Source of the DNA: Hygrophila difformis
Lineage: Eukaryota > Streptophyta > Magnoliopsida > Lamiales > Acanthaceae
Assembly (NCBI GenBank): GCA_030278955.1
Contig: JAOANR010000013.1
Coordinates: forward strand, 39,344,191-39,408,190
Reading direction: 5' to 3'
Length of the DNA stretch: 64,000 nt
Below are positions 41,790-54,263 of this stretch, in pieces. A program made the position numbers and the translations under genes. Position 1 is the first letter of the stretch. Every line of letters begins with the position of its first letter. The notes beneath the pieces are model-generated. The model saw only the letters and a list, made by a program, of their open reading frames with translations, ran no database searches and was not told the origin of the DNA.

Positions 41790-44580
41790 AATAATAACAT
41801 GGAATTCCTGTTAATTGTCAGGGTTGGGGTGGTTTTGTTGTGGCAGAGGTTTAATTGAGCTATTTACAGAATTGGGCTTTTTTTTTGGGTTTTTGATTTA
41901 ATGACAAATCTAGGTTTACGCGTCTGCATTTGGGGGTCCTGATGGTTCGGAGGTCGAAAACCACGATCTGGGATTTCAATTTATAGTGTATGATTATCGG
42001 AGGTCCCAAATTATAGTGTATGATTATCGAATATGAATTTTTTCTTTGTTCTAGGCATATTGTTTAAATACATTTTCATATTTGGAAACTAGGTTATCAA
42101 TTATGCATTTTTATTTTCTTTCATGCATCTTATATAAATGTATTTTCCGTATGTAGAAAGTAGAAACTATGCTACAGCCCATGGAGCTTTATTTTGGTTT
42201 TCTGGATTTGTTTCAATAAGAATTTTAATTTTTTGGAAGACCATCTTTGCATCTGTTTCTTCAAATTTTCTTGCTTATTCTTCGCCAGTATTCAACCACA
42301 AATCTCCAATTTTTGCTCTCTTGTTTTCTGTTTTGGTAAACTTGATTTTGCTCTTGCCTTGGGATTTCTTTGGAAGTTGGATTACTCTTTTTCACGGAGT
42401 CAATGCTTGCCATGAACAATATACTGTGAAAATGGGTTCGTGTATAAAAGAAAAGTAGATCATTGGCATTGTTTTACAGTGAGATGTATCTAGGGGCATT
42501 TTGCCTATGCTCTTTATATGGTGAATTTAATGTACTTTTGAAGCTATACATTTAGCTTTACTTTCTGAGGCTGGATATTTATATTCACAAGTATTTCATG
42601 AAGAAAAAAATGAAGACCACTGCTCAGGCCTTCAAAACTGAAGGAAGAGTCTCTTCTGGCCTTGTATAAACCATGAAGCTTGTAACCGGCCGTGCACTCC
42701 TACCCTCATCGCTGTTGCTCCCTCGAATTAGTTTCCTTTGCTTGACTTATTCTTTATTGATGATTGGTTTATTACTTTATTCTCATGTTGATTTTAGGTT
42801 TTCGTTCCCACCGTTCCCACCCTCCATCTCTGTGCATCCTCCTGTCTCTGGTATATGCCGACGCTGAAGCTTTGTAGGTTAGTTTTTCCTAGGTTATTTG
42901 TGCTTTTTGTTAGCTGCTGGTCTTTTTATTCTAATATTGAGTTTTTGTGATATAATGGTTGGATAGTTTACTTCATGTGGGCTGAATTCAATGGCTTTTT
43001 GTTTATATATGTGTTGGAGTTTGTGGCACTCTAATCCAATTTAAAAGGGAAGCTTTGTTTGGAAGAATTGTTTACTGTTATAGGATCCTACTATTAGATT
43101 AGATGCATTTGTTGTCAACATGAACAAAATTGAGGATAATATCATACACCATTTAAAGGGGTGTTTAAGGACAAACTTAGAAAGAAAAGCTTAATTCAAC
43201 AACAGGATAATTGCAATCTACCGACAAATATATGACAATCAAACAATATGCAATCATGATCCTTGTGGCTGAGATCATCAGCAGCGCCCTCTATAGAATT
43301 TAGCAATAAATTTTCAACTCTTGTTTGAAATATATTTTGCCTGCCTTTATTTTTACATCCAGCAATTGTACATTTTGTTTTCATATAGTATGAGAAACTT
43401 ATCAATTATCAATGAATATAATTGTACTATACGTATAAACTAAATTTCATCTTTGGTGAATCTCCATTATTCAATTACATTCATATATTTTGCGGAAACA
43501 CAAGTGTGGAAATATATTAAAGTTTTACTGTGCTGGATCTAGCTACAAGGAGAAATATATTTTGCGGATTTCGATGTCATTTCGTGATTGTTGTTGTTCG
43601 TTGGTTGGTTGGGGATTGATATTTTATTTTTTTTAATTTGACCTCCTCTTTTTATGCCATTGCTAGCAGGATATACCGACTGCCTCCCCAGTTCTTGTTT
43701 TTGTGAAAATCGTTGCACTGATTCAGGTTAGCTTCCTCCCGATCGGAAACTAAGGTTTTGTCTAATGGTTGTAGAGTTGCATTTAGATTTATATTTTTTC
43801 CTACTGTTTATATGATTTGGAATTATGCTAATATGTATAATTGCTCTGGCGCTCATTTTGTTGTGGTCAAATGCATCTATCCTATTAGCTTTTTTTGGTT
43901 TATGGGAATCTGGGTTCTGTTTGGTTCTGGATTTGATTTTTCGGGTGCAATTACTGTTATTTTTTCTTTTCGTTTTTCCCCAAAATTGATTTTCCATTGA
44001 TTCTAGGTTTGTTCGATTTGAACCTGAAATTTATGTTACTGTTTTTATTGTTTGAGGTGCATGATACAATTGGGATTTGGGATTTAGGAGATACTAATAG
44101 CATCTGTTCTGTTACTATAATTGGGATTTGGGGGATACTATAATAGCATATGTTCTGTTTGTGTTTATATGATTGAGCGAATTTTTATCTTCTGTTTGTT
44201 TGTTTCTGTTTTATTTTTATTTTTATTCTTTTACTGCAATGTTTGATCATAGTTGTTAGCAAGAAATTCGTTTCTGATCGGTTGTTTGTCTTTTTAATTT
44301 TAATTTATTTGGTTTCTTTGATGAATGAGAACTCAATTGGAATTTATTTCAGCTGTTTTTTTCCCTTTTTTTCCCACTTCCAATTCGACTTCTTCCATCT
44401 CCCGTGTTTAATGTGAATCTGCTGCAATTGTCAATAGATTATTGGTTTTGCCGATTCTTGGGGAATCTGGTACCCATTTGAATTGACTTTTCGAGCTGTT
44501 TAATTATTTGAGGTCTCCCCTTTTTCTTCCCTGTATGTATTTATAGCCTATGTTTGATTATATAATTCTAATTTGTATAA
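41790..44580 (+). other. Noncoding, intron-like
   Basis: T-rich, with short frames only. Local repeats occur near 44070-44165 (ATTGGGATTTGGG units). No gene recognised. Confidence 0.4.
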
Positions 44581-44590
44581 TGAAAGTGAG

Positions 44591-44775
44591 AAACATTATC
44601 TAATCTGCGCAAACAAAACCTTCACTTTTAACTATCCTGTAAGTGTTAAATTCCTCAAGGTTAGGCTAATTACAGTATCTTTGTACTCTTGAAACATTAT
44701 CTAATCTGCACATACAAAACCTTCAATTTTTACTATCCTGTAAGTATTAAATTCCTCAAGGTTAGGCTAATTCCT
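44591..44775 (+). repeat. 101-bp tandem duplication
   Basis: AAACATTATCTAATCTGCGC at 44591 recurs as AAACATTATCTAATCTGCAC at 44692. The similarity extends to GGTTAGGCTAATT. Confidence 0.85.
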
Positions 44776-45290
44776 CTAGGGTTTCGTTATTTGACTATTA
44801 ATGTGGAGGTTTAATTCAATTTAGTATCTTTGAATTAATTTAACTTTACAATAATAGTGTTGATTGTAGTTACCAAAATGGGCATTCACAGAAAGGGATA
44901 CCAAAATAATGCACTGATTGACAAGATTTAGTGAGCCTGAAATTCTCAGCAACATATAATGTATGAACAGAAAATGCAGAAGAAGGAGAAGCCATTTCAA
45001 AATAAACATTATGAAAATTGACAAAATAACTTTATGTCTGTCTTCTATTGATTCCAATGTCGGTATGTTTTTCATTTGTAACAGTTTATCCTTCTTCAAT
45101 CTAAGTATTTCAAATTTCTCATATATAATCTGATAATGCATTTTGCTTTTGCATCCACTTGTGCATGCAACTAATTCATCATGGATTTATATTTTCTTTA
45201 AGAAAATTTTATTTTTAATGGGTCTTTGCTGTTTATTGTACTCCAAGCATTTGGTTGTTTACAAACCTGTGTTTTTTATGGCGTTCACAG

Positions 45291-45908
45291 TCCTTCCAAG
45301 GTGAAGCTATGCAAGGAAATGAAATATCCACTCCACCACCTCCTCGTAGGAGTGCTCGACTCCGTCAATTACTTGGCGCACAGGTTCGGTAAATAATTTC
45401 TTCGTACATTGAAGTTATATAAACAAATTTCTATTTCTCATTGGTTTCTTATTAATTGTATATATTTAATTTATATATTGACTGAATCGTTCCCTGTTTA
45501 AGATGCAAACCATGTTCTTTGTTCATAATTTCAAGTTGTATGAACACATTTATATTTATTCTAAGTTTCGTCTTAATCATTTTAATTTTTTCTATTGTGT
45601 TGAAATGGTTTTCTATCAGGATGCAAACCTCGTCGAATCCAGTCCCGTACCACCGGTTACTCTTCAGCAACGTATTAATGCTCGGCGCAATCATGCAGCC
45701 CAGCGCCGTGCATATACAGCATATGAAACAGAGGTATGCATGGACAATAATAGAAATTTTTACGATGCATTGCTTCTTATTAATCGTATTAATTTTCTGT
45801 ATATCGCTGCAAATATTGCCTGTTCAGAATGTAAATCACGTTGAAAGCAGCCCTCTTCCACAGTGTACCGAAAGATTTGGCTACAACACATCTCAGCTCA
45901 TATTATAG
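45291..45908 (+). CDS. Small three-exon gene near Helitron 2 3' end, unknown
   Basis: Three exons with clean AG/GT borders and all in phase 0: 45291-45383 (31 codons), 45620-45733 (38) and 45828-45908 (26 plus TAG). The spliced product from ATG 45309 has 89 residues. Exon 1 is proline/arginine-rich (STPPPPRRSARLRQLLGAQ), exon 2 contains LQQRINARRNHAAQRRAY, and exon 3 starts NVNHVESSPLPQ. Exons 2 and 3 share the ESSP(V/L)P motif. Basic, probably nucleic-acid binding. The arginine-rich RRNHAAQRRAY type sequence recalls the N-terminal region before the Rep domain in some plant Helitron proteins, which would make this a remnant of the mobility gene, but this is uncertain. A possible upstream exon was not found. 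Confidence 0.45.
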
Positions 45909-46120
45909 TTTGTGAGTTTTGCTACATAGGATTTTTACTACTGTACGCTACTAAGTTACATTTATATGAACCCCTGCCAAAAAAATTTCCCTTTCTTCCA
46001 TATCTATAACAATTGGATGGGATGTTGTAGATTTGTGTTTTCATGTTCTCGATCAGGCAATATTCAAATTCCACCAAAATCCTACATGCCGACTACTCCG
46101 CAATTAAAATCGACACATCG

Positions 46121-46155
46121 TCACGCGCGGCGTCGCGCGCGTTGTACAATTTCTA

Positions 46156-46156
<1 letters not shown>
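46121..46156 (+). other. Helitron 3' terminus 2 (hairpin plus CTAG)
   Basis: Seven-base stem ACGCGCG/CGCGCGT with a 6-base loop, 10 bases, CTAG, then T and a TA microsatellite (about 46157-46187). It is closely similar in plan to the terminus at 40866-40900 and in the same orientation. Confidence 0.8.
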
Positions 46157-46187
<31 letters not shown>

Positions 46188-46189
<2 letters not shown>

Positions 46190-46722
46190 CTACTCAATCC
46201 TAGTTCCACCAATGCTATGAAAAACCGGACTAGATCGATTAAATTGCTGATTGATTGGTGGCTCGATTGATCGGGGAATCAAGTATATATCAATTTCATC
46301 AAAGTCCCCAAACAATGGTTATTTATGTATGGCGTTCCGTCTAGACAATGCTAATTCTCTTTTGGTTGTTGATATGGCAGAGATCTGGTTTCCTCAACTC
46401 TATATAAAGGATCTGTTCTACACGCTGTGAGCTGTAGCTGCAAGCTGGAGCTGTGGGAGCTGTAGCTGCCAAAAAATGTATAAAATGACATAAAAGGACA
46501 AATAATTTTTGTTTTTGTTTTTTTGTTTTTGCTTACAAAAGGACACATATTCATTTCATATTTAATGAATTAAATTAAAATTTTTAAAAAAATCTAGTAG
46601 AGAATAAAATGAACCAAATGTAAACAAAAATAATAATACTATAATTGTAAAGAAAAATTCATACAAAATAATAATCATTGTACCAAAAAACAGAAAAAAA
46701 AGAAAAAAAAGCAATGTAATAT
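46188..46722. other. Spacer with candidate left end of the PIF element
   Basis: No gene. GGATCTGTTCTACACGCTGT at about 46409, followed by repeated GAGCTGTAGCTG words, looks like a PIF/Harbinger terminal and subterminal region. No matching inverted copy was found on the far side. Confidence 0.35.
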
Positions 46723-48115
46723 TCATCGCATGCGGGCATTCCATATTGAGGATGCAATTCTGTTCCGAGTTTCCTTCATCTCATTTCCTTCTGACCACTG
46801 TTCATTGTTCGCCTCATATGTGTGGATATTGTGAAGTTCATCTCGTGGTATGTAATTTGGATTTTGATCCAATGTAACGAAAAGCAAATCATCTTGAGAA
46901 TTTTTGCGAATGTAATTATGCAATGCAAATGTGGTCATGATAATATCAATTTGAGTTTGAACAGTAAACTGGGGCATCCTACTCAAAATCTTCAAGCGTT
47001 TCTTCAACACTCCAAATGATCGCTCAATACAACTTCTTAGATATGAATGTGAACGATTGAAAGCTTCCTGCATATTAGTCGGCGGCTCATTTTGGAATTG
47101 AGATTGATGATATCTGGTCTTTGAATATGGAACCAAATATCCTTTTCTATATGGATATTCTTTATCAACCAAATAATATCTATCTGAAAAAAAATATTCA
47201 ATATAGATTAAGTTTATGTAAGTTATAAAATTTATCATGCAATAACAATATAGTTATAAATTACCTTCGGGTGGATATGGGAAATTCATGGATGGTGTGG
47301 TTATTGCGTGAATAAAAATACGCGTGTCATGTGCTGACCCCTCCCATCCAACAGAGATAAAAGTAAAACACATGTCAAAATCACAAACTGCCATTACATT
47401 AAATGTAGGTAACCATTTCCTCCCTATATACCGTAGTTGTTGAGACTCCGGGATACACGCTCTTATGTGTGTACTATCAATACATCCAATACAATCCTGT
47501 ATGTAATTTAGCAATGTATATTGTTAATCATATAATTTGACATATAAAAACATAATAGAATAAATAATATGATACCTTGAAATACGGCATGTATCTTTTA
47601 TCATTCTGTATCTTATGTGGAATGCATTGGAATCGTGTATCTTCTGGCCTAATAATATCATGTGCAAGACCTTTGAAACCTTTGCTTCTAGCTGTTATCG
47701 CCTCTAAAACCTCATGAAATGCTGTGCTAATAGTCGATCCTGATGGTTGAAAGCGCTCCCCAACATCCCTATTAGACACACCTAATGCAATAGTGTATAA
47801 AAATATTCCCAATTTCTCAACAATTGACATGTTGTCACTCGAATGCAATCCATATCTTGACTCTAGTTCACCACACAATTTTATGAATAAAGATTTATCC
47901 ATCCTAAAAGCATTCACACATCGAATTGGATGGCCATTCAAAACTTCTTTCATCCAAGTCTCTCCTGTTTGAGAAGATGTTATGCATGGTTCTCTATATA
48001 TACAGTTATAAAAGTACGCAGCTGCCACCGTACTTGCAATGCATGAATTTTGGATAAAATATAAACATTTCTTCCTTTTCCTCTTCAACTCAAGTTCAAT
48101 ATCTATGGATTCCAC
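46723..48115 (-). CDS. PIF/Harbinger transposase
   Basis: Three exons on the minus strand: 48115-47576, 47496-47275 extended to 47265, and 47183-46723. They have GT/AG borders and give 410 residues. The N-terminal part holds a helix-turn-helix region (SNRDVGERFQPSGSTISTAF). The DDE_4 catalytic triad is visible: D in DCIGCIDSTHI at the start of exon 2, D in WEGSAHDTRIF, and E in SCIERSFGVLKKR in exon 3, with ALHNYIRKN after it. Motifs YYLVDKEYPYRKGYLVPY are typical of plant PIF-like transposases (HARBI1 relatives). No stop or frameshift, so it could be functional. Cuts and pastes the element together with the Myb-like partner. Confidence 0.9.
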
Positions 48116-48321
48116 CTATTATAAGAACACATAGAATATATAATTTGATTTAAAAAACAAATAATGAAGGAAAAAAAATATATAACACATAATTAAAAAC
48201 ATAGAATAAATAGTCAACCATCAATGCGTACTTAATAATAAATATCAAAATACATCGTCCGAAATCAATCTAGAATATGTCATCAAAGTCAAATAAAAGT
48301 ACTAGCAAACAACTATAAAAA

Positions 48322-49438
48322 TCAATTTCTTAGACTATAATCATCTTTCTTATATTTCAGCCATGCAAGTCTACCCTCATCATTTCTTATATTTAAGAAT
48401 ATTTCTCTATTCGCAGCATCACGAAAATGATTAATAGCAAATAGCCACAAAGGACTTCCTGTTGTCATCAACCCCCTATCCTCCATTTCAGCAACCACAC
48501 CCATAGCTGAAGCGAAGCTATATTTTCCAACTTGGTTGGCATGAGAAGTAAAATCAGATTCCATTAATTCGAAACAACGTTGCAGATTCCCATCCTGCTT
48601 GGCCAGGTACTCTTTGAACAAAGCAGATCCAGATGATTCTCTTCTTTTACGCTTCAATTGCCCATGCTTAGAGCTATTATCCGTTGTCTTTTGGAATTTG
48701 TTAGACTCACCACTTCTTGGCAAAGAGATATCCTGTTGGCTCACCTCATTTATGAAGTCACTAAAGAAAGTTCGTTCTTGATTTTCAAGATTTTCTAAAC
48801 GAAGACTACTGGGAGCAGCTTGAGTGTGAACATCTACACCGTCATCATCACTGACACCATCATCCTCGTCAAGGGTTACATGATAAGCCCCACTTGATGT
48901 AACATTATCCATCAATGGTGCAACGCAATCCATCCCACTGGCAACAACATCTCCAAATAATTGACTCCATGCATCTTGCAATTCAATGGATGGTTGTTTT
49001 TTCATTAACTTTTTAACAGCTGGATTTTCCTACACAAAAATTTGGAGAATCATTATATTTGACAATGCACATAAAACAACTTCCCTTAAAAGATTGACTC
49101 TTATAAAGTTTTACATTAATTTTCTTTTCCCACCATTCATCCGAACAATCAAGTCTTCCAGTACTTGCGTTCCATCCTAAGCCAGTTTCCCCATTCTTTA
49201 AAAACTTCCAAAGATTGTAGTCTTTCTTCATTGCGTCAAATTTGTTCTTTGAAGTTTTTTCGCTATTTAATTTCTGGTTGACAAGTTTCTCAAACTGTGG
49301 TTGTAGGTCTATCCATTTAAAAGGATGAGCTCTGCCATGCTTCATGACGTATTTGTTCAATATATCACACAGGGCCATAGCATGTGAATCCTTCCAGAAA
49401 AAAAGATCCTTCTTTGCATTATCATTAGTAGATGCCAT
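48322..49438 (-). CDS. PIF ORF1: Myb/SANT-like DNA-binding partner protein
   Basis: Two exons, 49438-49115 and 49029-48322, joined in frame (343 residues). The first encodes a Myb/SANT-like domain of the trihelix-like type found with plant transposases (FFWKDSHAMALCDILNKYV, FDAMKKDYNLWKFLKNGETG, GWNASTGRLDCSDEWWEKKI). The second starts ENPAVKKLMKKQPS, has an acidic middle (VTLDEDDGVSDDDGVD), a basic segment QLKRKRRESSG and a helical C-terminal part. In PIF/Pong elements this protein binds the element ends and carries the transposase into the nucleus. Open throughout. Confidence 0.85.
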
Positions 49439-49798
49439 CTACAAAGCCATGGGTTTCAGAATCCCTCAAATTTGCAAGACAAGCAATGTTAGGATCTACT
49501 AACCATATAAGGTTAAAAATTTTTGAGTGGCTAGCTATATATTTCATTTTACACTTCCTTCTTGTTTTTTATTTTCTAAATTTTTAAACCAAATGATTTT
49601 TTGGGTTTACAAAAGTTCGAGTAACTTTTACCAGTGTCTGATCACAATAAAAAAGCCCCTCTAATTAATTTCATTGCAATGGACTGCAAGTAATAAGTAA
49701 ACATAAGTCCCACAAAATATGAACTTGGCAGAGGTATCATGATAAATAAATATAAGCCAAAGGAATTAATTATTGAACTAAAAAACAAGAAATTTCTA
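49439..49798. other. No gene seen
   Basis: AT-rich flank between the PIF genes and the copia element. I looked for a right PIF terminus and did not find one. Confidence 0.4.
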
Positions 49799-49803
49799 GT
49801 TAC

Positions 49804-50190
49804 TGTTATAGAAATAACTATCTTTATTTATGTATGTGTACAATAAAATGGTATATGGCTTATTAGCTTGTGTTTATAGTGGAAGTATTGTAATGGAAAT
49901 TGGGATTAAATGATGAAAAAAAGGAAGTTTAAAAGTGGGATAATAAAATGGATAAAGTGTAATAATTATGGCTATGAAATGAAACAAGTATTAAGCTTGC
50001 ATAAAATTTTTTCTAACTTCTCAATACATTACATAGGCTATTTATAAACTTTTTTATCCTCTCACTATTTACTAACCTCATAATCAAGGCATATACATTT
50101 CAAGACTTTCACATGTCTAACCTTATGATCAAGGCATGAACATGGATGTTGAACACTAGACATTCACATGTTTTGTTTACATGCATAATA
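49804..50190 (-). repeat. 3' LTR of copia element 2
   Basis: 387 bp, plus-strand TGTTATAG...GCATAATA. It ends in TA rather than CA at its right edge. One mismatch to the other LTR. Confidence 0.94.
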
Positions 50191-50326
50191 CTCCCCCTTG
50201 AATGTCGTCAATACGAAGAATATGCCTCGTTAAAACCTTACTTGGAAAAAACCCAGTGGGAAAAAATCCAAGTGAAGGAAAAAGAGTACAGTATTCTTGT
50301 ATCAGATGCTCCCCCTGATTTGGACA

Positions 50327-53300
50327 TCATTTTAAATCTCGAAGCCGCCGCATTCCAATTTTCTTCACGAGCTTCTCGAATGTTGCAGTCGGCAATGCCT
50401 TGGTAAATAGATCCGCTAAATTATTTTCTGATCTAATTTGTTGCACATCGACTTCACCATTCTTTTGAAGATCATGAGTGTAGAAGAATTTTGGTGAAAT
50501 ATGCTTCGTTCTATCTCCTTTGATATAACCCCCTTTCAACTGGGCTACACAAGCCGAATTATCTTCAAATAAAATTGTTGGGGGCATTTGTGGTTCAATG
50601 ATTAAACCACAACTCTTCAATATATGTTGAGTCATTGACCTCAACCAAACACATTCTCGACTTGCTTCATGGATTGCTAATATTTCGGCATGATTAGAAG
50701 AAGTAGCAGTTAGAGTCTGCTTCATTGACCTCCAAGAGATAGCAGTTCCACCACACGTGAAGATATAGCCTGTTTGAGATTTGGCTTTGTGTGGGTCTGA
50801 TAAATAACCTGCATCGGCATAGCCAATTAACTCATGTCGAGAGTCTTTTGGGTAAAATAACCCAAGATCAATTGTTCCTTGGAGATAGCGAAAAACATGC
50901 TTTATGCCTTTCCAATGTCGTTGAGTAGGGCAAGAGCTGAATCTTGCGAGTAGATTGACTGCAAACGCGATATCAGGTCGCGTGCTGTTTGCAAGATACA
51001 TTAACGCACCAATTGCGCTTAAATATGGGATTTCTGGGCCAAGTTGCTCTTCATTATCTTCTTTTGGCCTAAATGGATCCTTTGCAGGATCAAGTGTCCG
51101 AACGACCATTGGATTATTTAGCGGATGAGCATAATCCATTCGAAATTGCTTTAATACCTTTTGGGTATAAGCTGATTGATGAACAAATATGCCCATTTCC
51201 AAATGCTCAATTTGTAGGCCAAGGCAAAATTTCGTTTTCCCGAAATCTTTGATTTCAAACTCCTTTTTCAGATATTCGACCGCCTTTTTCAACTCTTCAG
51301 GAGTTCCAATTAGATTTAAATCGTCAACATAGACTGCGACGATCACAAATTCTGACCCATTTTTCTTTATAAATACACAAGGGCTGATCGGGTCATTTGT
51401 ATAGCATTCCTTTATCAAACTTTCACTGAGGCGGTTGTACCACATTCGGCCAGATTGCTTGAGCCCATACAACGATTTTTGCAGTTTGATGGAATAATTT
51501 TCTCTGGGTTTTGAGTTGCAAGACTCAGGTAATTTAAACCCTTCAGGTATTTTCATATAAATATCATTTTCCAATGAGCCATATAAATATGCAGTAACAA
51601 CATCCATCAGCCTCATTTTGAGATTTTCTCGTACTGCTAGACTCATTAGATACCTGAATGTTATTCCATCCATAACTGGGGAATATGTTTCCTCAAAATC
51701 AATTCCCGGTCGTTGTGAAAAACCTTGGGCTACAAGCCTTGCCTTATATTTGGCAATTTCATTATTTTCATTTCTTTTTCTCACAAACACCCATCTGTAG
51801 CCAACAGGCTTCACATTTTTTGGTGTTTGGACAATAGGGCCGAATACTTTTCGTTTATTCAGTGAATCTAGTTCAGACTGAATCGCATCTTTCCATTTTG
51901 GCCAATCATTTCTTTTCCGACATTCTTCAACTGATCTTGGTTCAGGATCCTCGTTATTTTCCATTACATCGAGTGCAACGTTGTATGCAAAGGCATTATC
52001 AACGTTTGTTTCTTTTCGGTTCCAACATTTCCCAGTATTGATATAATTGAAAGAAGTTTCAATAACTTCATTTTCTTCTGGGTGAATATTTTCAGGTTCA
52101 ACCTTTTCGGGGGTTGAATCAATTTCTCCTTCGGGAGTATCATCTGTGATTGATTTATCACCCATATGGATAATTTTCTTCTTTCGTGGATTTTTATCCT
52201 TGGAACCTAAAGGCCTACCACGCTTCAGGCGTGCAGTAGGTTCATTTGCACTTGGAATTTGTCCTTCTGGGACATTTATATTGGCTGGTGCATTTGCTGC
52301 ATCATTTATATATGATTTTGTGACTTTAGCAGCATCATTAAAAGCATCGGGTAATTGATTTGCAATTCCCTGCAAATGCACAATTCTTTGAACTTCAAGT
52401 TCGCATTGCCTTGTACGAGGATCAAGGAAATCAAATGGACTTTGCCAAGATATTTCCTTTTTCAGTTGATCATTTCCTCCCCCTAATGTCGGGAATTGAG
52501 TTTCATCAAAATGACAGTCTACAAATCTTGCAGTAAATAAATCACCCGTTTTTGGCTCAAGATATTTAATAATCGAGGGTGATTCATACCCGACATATAT
52601 GCCCAACCTTCTTTGAGGTCCCATTTTTGTGCGTTGTGGTGGCGCAATCGGTACATAAACCGCACACCCAAAAATTCGCAAGTGGGATATATTGGGCTCC
52701 TTTCCAAACACAATTTATGTAGGGGAGTAGCTATGATAGCTTGTTGGCCTTATTTTCACAAGTGCGGCTGCATGCAATATAGCATGTCCCCAAGCAGAAA
52801 CAGGGAGTTTTGATTTCATTAACAAGGGTCTTGCAATTAATTGCAATCGCTTAATAAATGATTCTGCCAGACCATTTTGCGTGTGCACATGAGGCACAGG
52901 ATGTTCAACAGTAATTCCAATCGACATGCAGAAATCATCAAATGCATGTGATGTATATTCTCCAGCATTATCAAGGCGTATTTTCTTTATCGGATGATCT
53001 GGAAACTGTGCTCGCAATTTTATAATTTGTGCAAGTAATCTTGCGAATGTCAAATTGCGAGTTGATAATAAACAAACGTGTGACCAGCGTGATGACGCAT
53101 CAATTAATACCATAAGGTACTTGAAAGGTCCACACGGTGGATCAATAGGTCCACATATATCGCCTTGAATTCTTTCTAGGAATGTAGGGGATTCAATTCC
53201 CACTTTTACTGGAGATGGTCTGGTTATCAATTTCCCTTGTGAACAGGCTGCACAATTGAACTCATTTGGGTTCAATATCATTTGCCTTTTCAATGTATGG

Positions 53301-53821
53301 CCATTTGAATTTTCAATAATTCGCCTCAGCATTACACTGCCAGGATGCCCAAGTCTGTCGTGCCAGGTAATAAATTCACTAGTAGCTTTCAAGCCTACTA
53401 GGTTATGTATTTCTGCGGCACATATTTTTGTATAGTATAAGCCAGAGGAGTGACATGGCAATTTTTCATTCACAATTTTTTTGCCATTTTCAATTCGAGT
53501 TATCAAAAGATACTCGTGATCTGCCTCTTTTGAAGTTTCAATGTGATATCCATTTTTTCGAATATCATTGAAGCTCAGTAAATTTCTTCGAGCTTTGCAT
53601 GAGAACAAGGCATTTTAAATTGCCATTTTTGTCCCTTCAGGGAGAAATATAACAGCTCTACCGGAGCCTTCAATGCATTTTGCATTACCGCTTATAGTTT
53701 TCACTGCGGTCTTTTTCAATTTTAAATTGGAGAAATAGCTTTTGCTTTTCAAAATGCTATGCGTTGTTGCACTGTCAATGAGGCAGATATCATCTCCGAC
53801 TTTTGAATTTCCAGCATCCAT
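50327..53821 (-). pseudogene. Copia 2 protease, integrase, RT and RNase H (two stops)
   Basis: Continuous frame apart from two TAA codons. Protease segment 53821-53615 has CLIDSATTHSILK (DSA at the active site, seen in some copia lineages). Integrase 53608-52715 has a zinc region HDRLGHPGSVMLRRII to NCAACSQGK, and catalytic motifs QGDICGPI, RLDNAGEYTSHAF and HTQNGLAESFIKR. After the second stop, 52711-50327 encodes the rest: RKRGRPLGSKDKNPRKKK (basic linker), RT with [21 protein letters not shown] and YVDDLNLIG, then RNase H with GYADAGYLSDP, SSNHAEILAI and FEDNSACVAQLKGG. Order PR-INT-RT-RH confirms Ty1/copia. Both stops read TAA where a C-to-T change is plausible, as expected after cytosine methylation. 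Confidence 0.92.
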
Positions 53822-54000
53822 TTCTTTACAAGAATATAAGAATGTTATTAAACATCAGCAATATAAATATTATTAATGCAAAAGCATATTTATATTATAC
53901 ATGGATAATAAAAGGGAAATACAAGATATCATTATTTATATTAAACAGGAATTATAAAAGATAAGTACAAAATATATATATATATAGCTATATAATATAT

Positions 54001-54263
54001 TACTTCCTCCGTTCCTAATTATTTGACACATATTGACTTTTGTCACTGTTCATTGAGTAACTTTGACTCGACTTTTTAATACAATTATATAAGATAAATA
54101 TAGTCAAGTGGGATCTTGTTGGATTCGTCTAATCGCATAGATTTAAAATATCAAATTTTCATAATTTTTACTTATATGGAATTTGAGTTATTACGAATTG
54201 AAAACGTGTATTGGATTGCGTGAAATGTGGGTCCGTAGCAATTAAAAAGGAACAGAGGAAGTA
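54001..54263 (+). mobile_element. Stowaway-like MITE, copy C (inside copia 2)
   Basis: Ends TACTTCCTCCGTTCC and GGAACAGAGGAAGTA. The shared core TAGTCAAGTGGGATCTTGTT then GGATTCGTCTAATCGC is present. It lies between the gag zinc knuckle and the protease of copia element 2 and shifts or terminates that frame. The element's LTRs differ at only one base, so this MITE is a late arrival or was already in the parent copia copy. Confidence 0.87.

Larger units (their letters stand above)
40896..46156 (+). mobile_element. Helitron-like unit 2
   Basis: The 3' end at 46153-46156 (CTAG, then T) with hairpin ACGCGCG(46123-46129)/CGCGCGT(46136-46142) is convincing. The 5' start is placed at TCTAATATATATATATAT (40896) by analogy with the start proposed for unit 1, so it overlaps the CTAA of unit 1. 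The two units are therefore head to tail. The interior is intron-like, with a GC-rich 5' part, two tandem duplications and a small three-exon gene near the 3' end. No helicase or Rep catalytic motif was seen. Confidence 0.5.
46409..49450 (-). mobile_element. PIF/Harbinger DNA transposon (right end not found)
   Basis: Contains both genes typical of autonomous PIF/Harbinger elements on the minus strand: a Myb/SANT-like DNA-binding protein (49438-48322) and a DDE_4 transposase (48115-46723). Both are open after splicing. The left boundary is placed at a GGATCTGTTC word that resembles a PIF end. The opposite inverted terminus is not recognisable between 49439 and the copia insertion at 49804, so the element may be truncated there. 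Confidence 0.8.

Noticed and set aside
49439..49803. Right inverted terminus of the PIF/Harbinger element
   Set aside because: No CAGCTACAGCTC or GAACAGATCC word could be found on the expected side.
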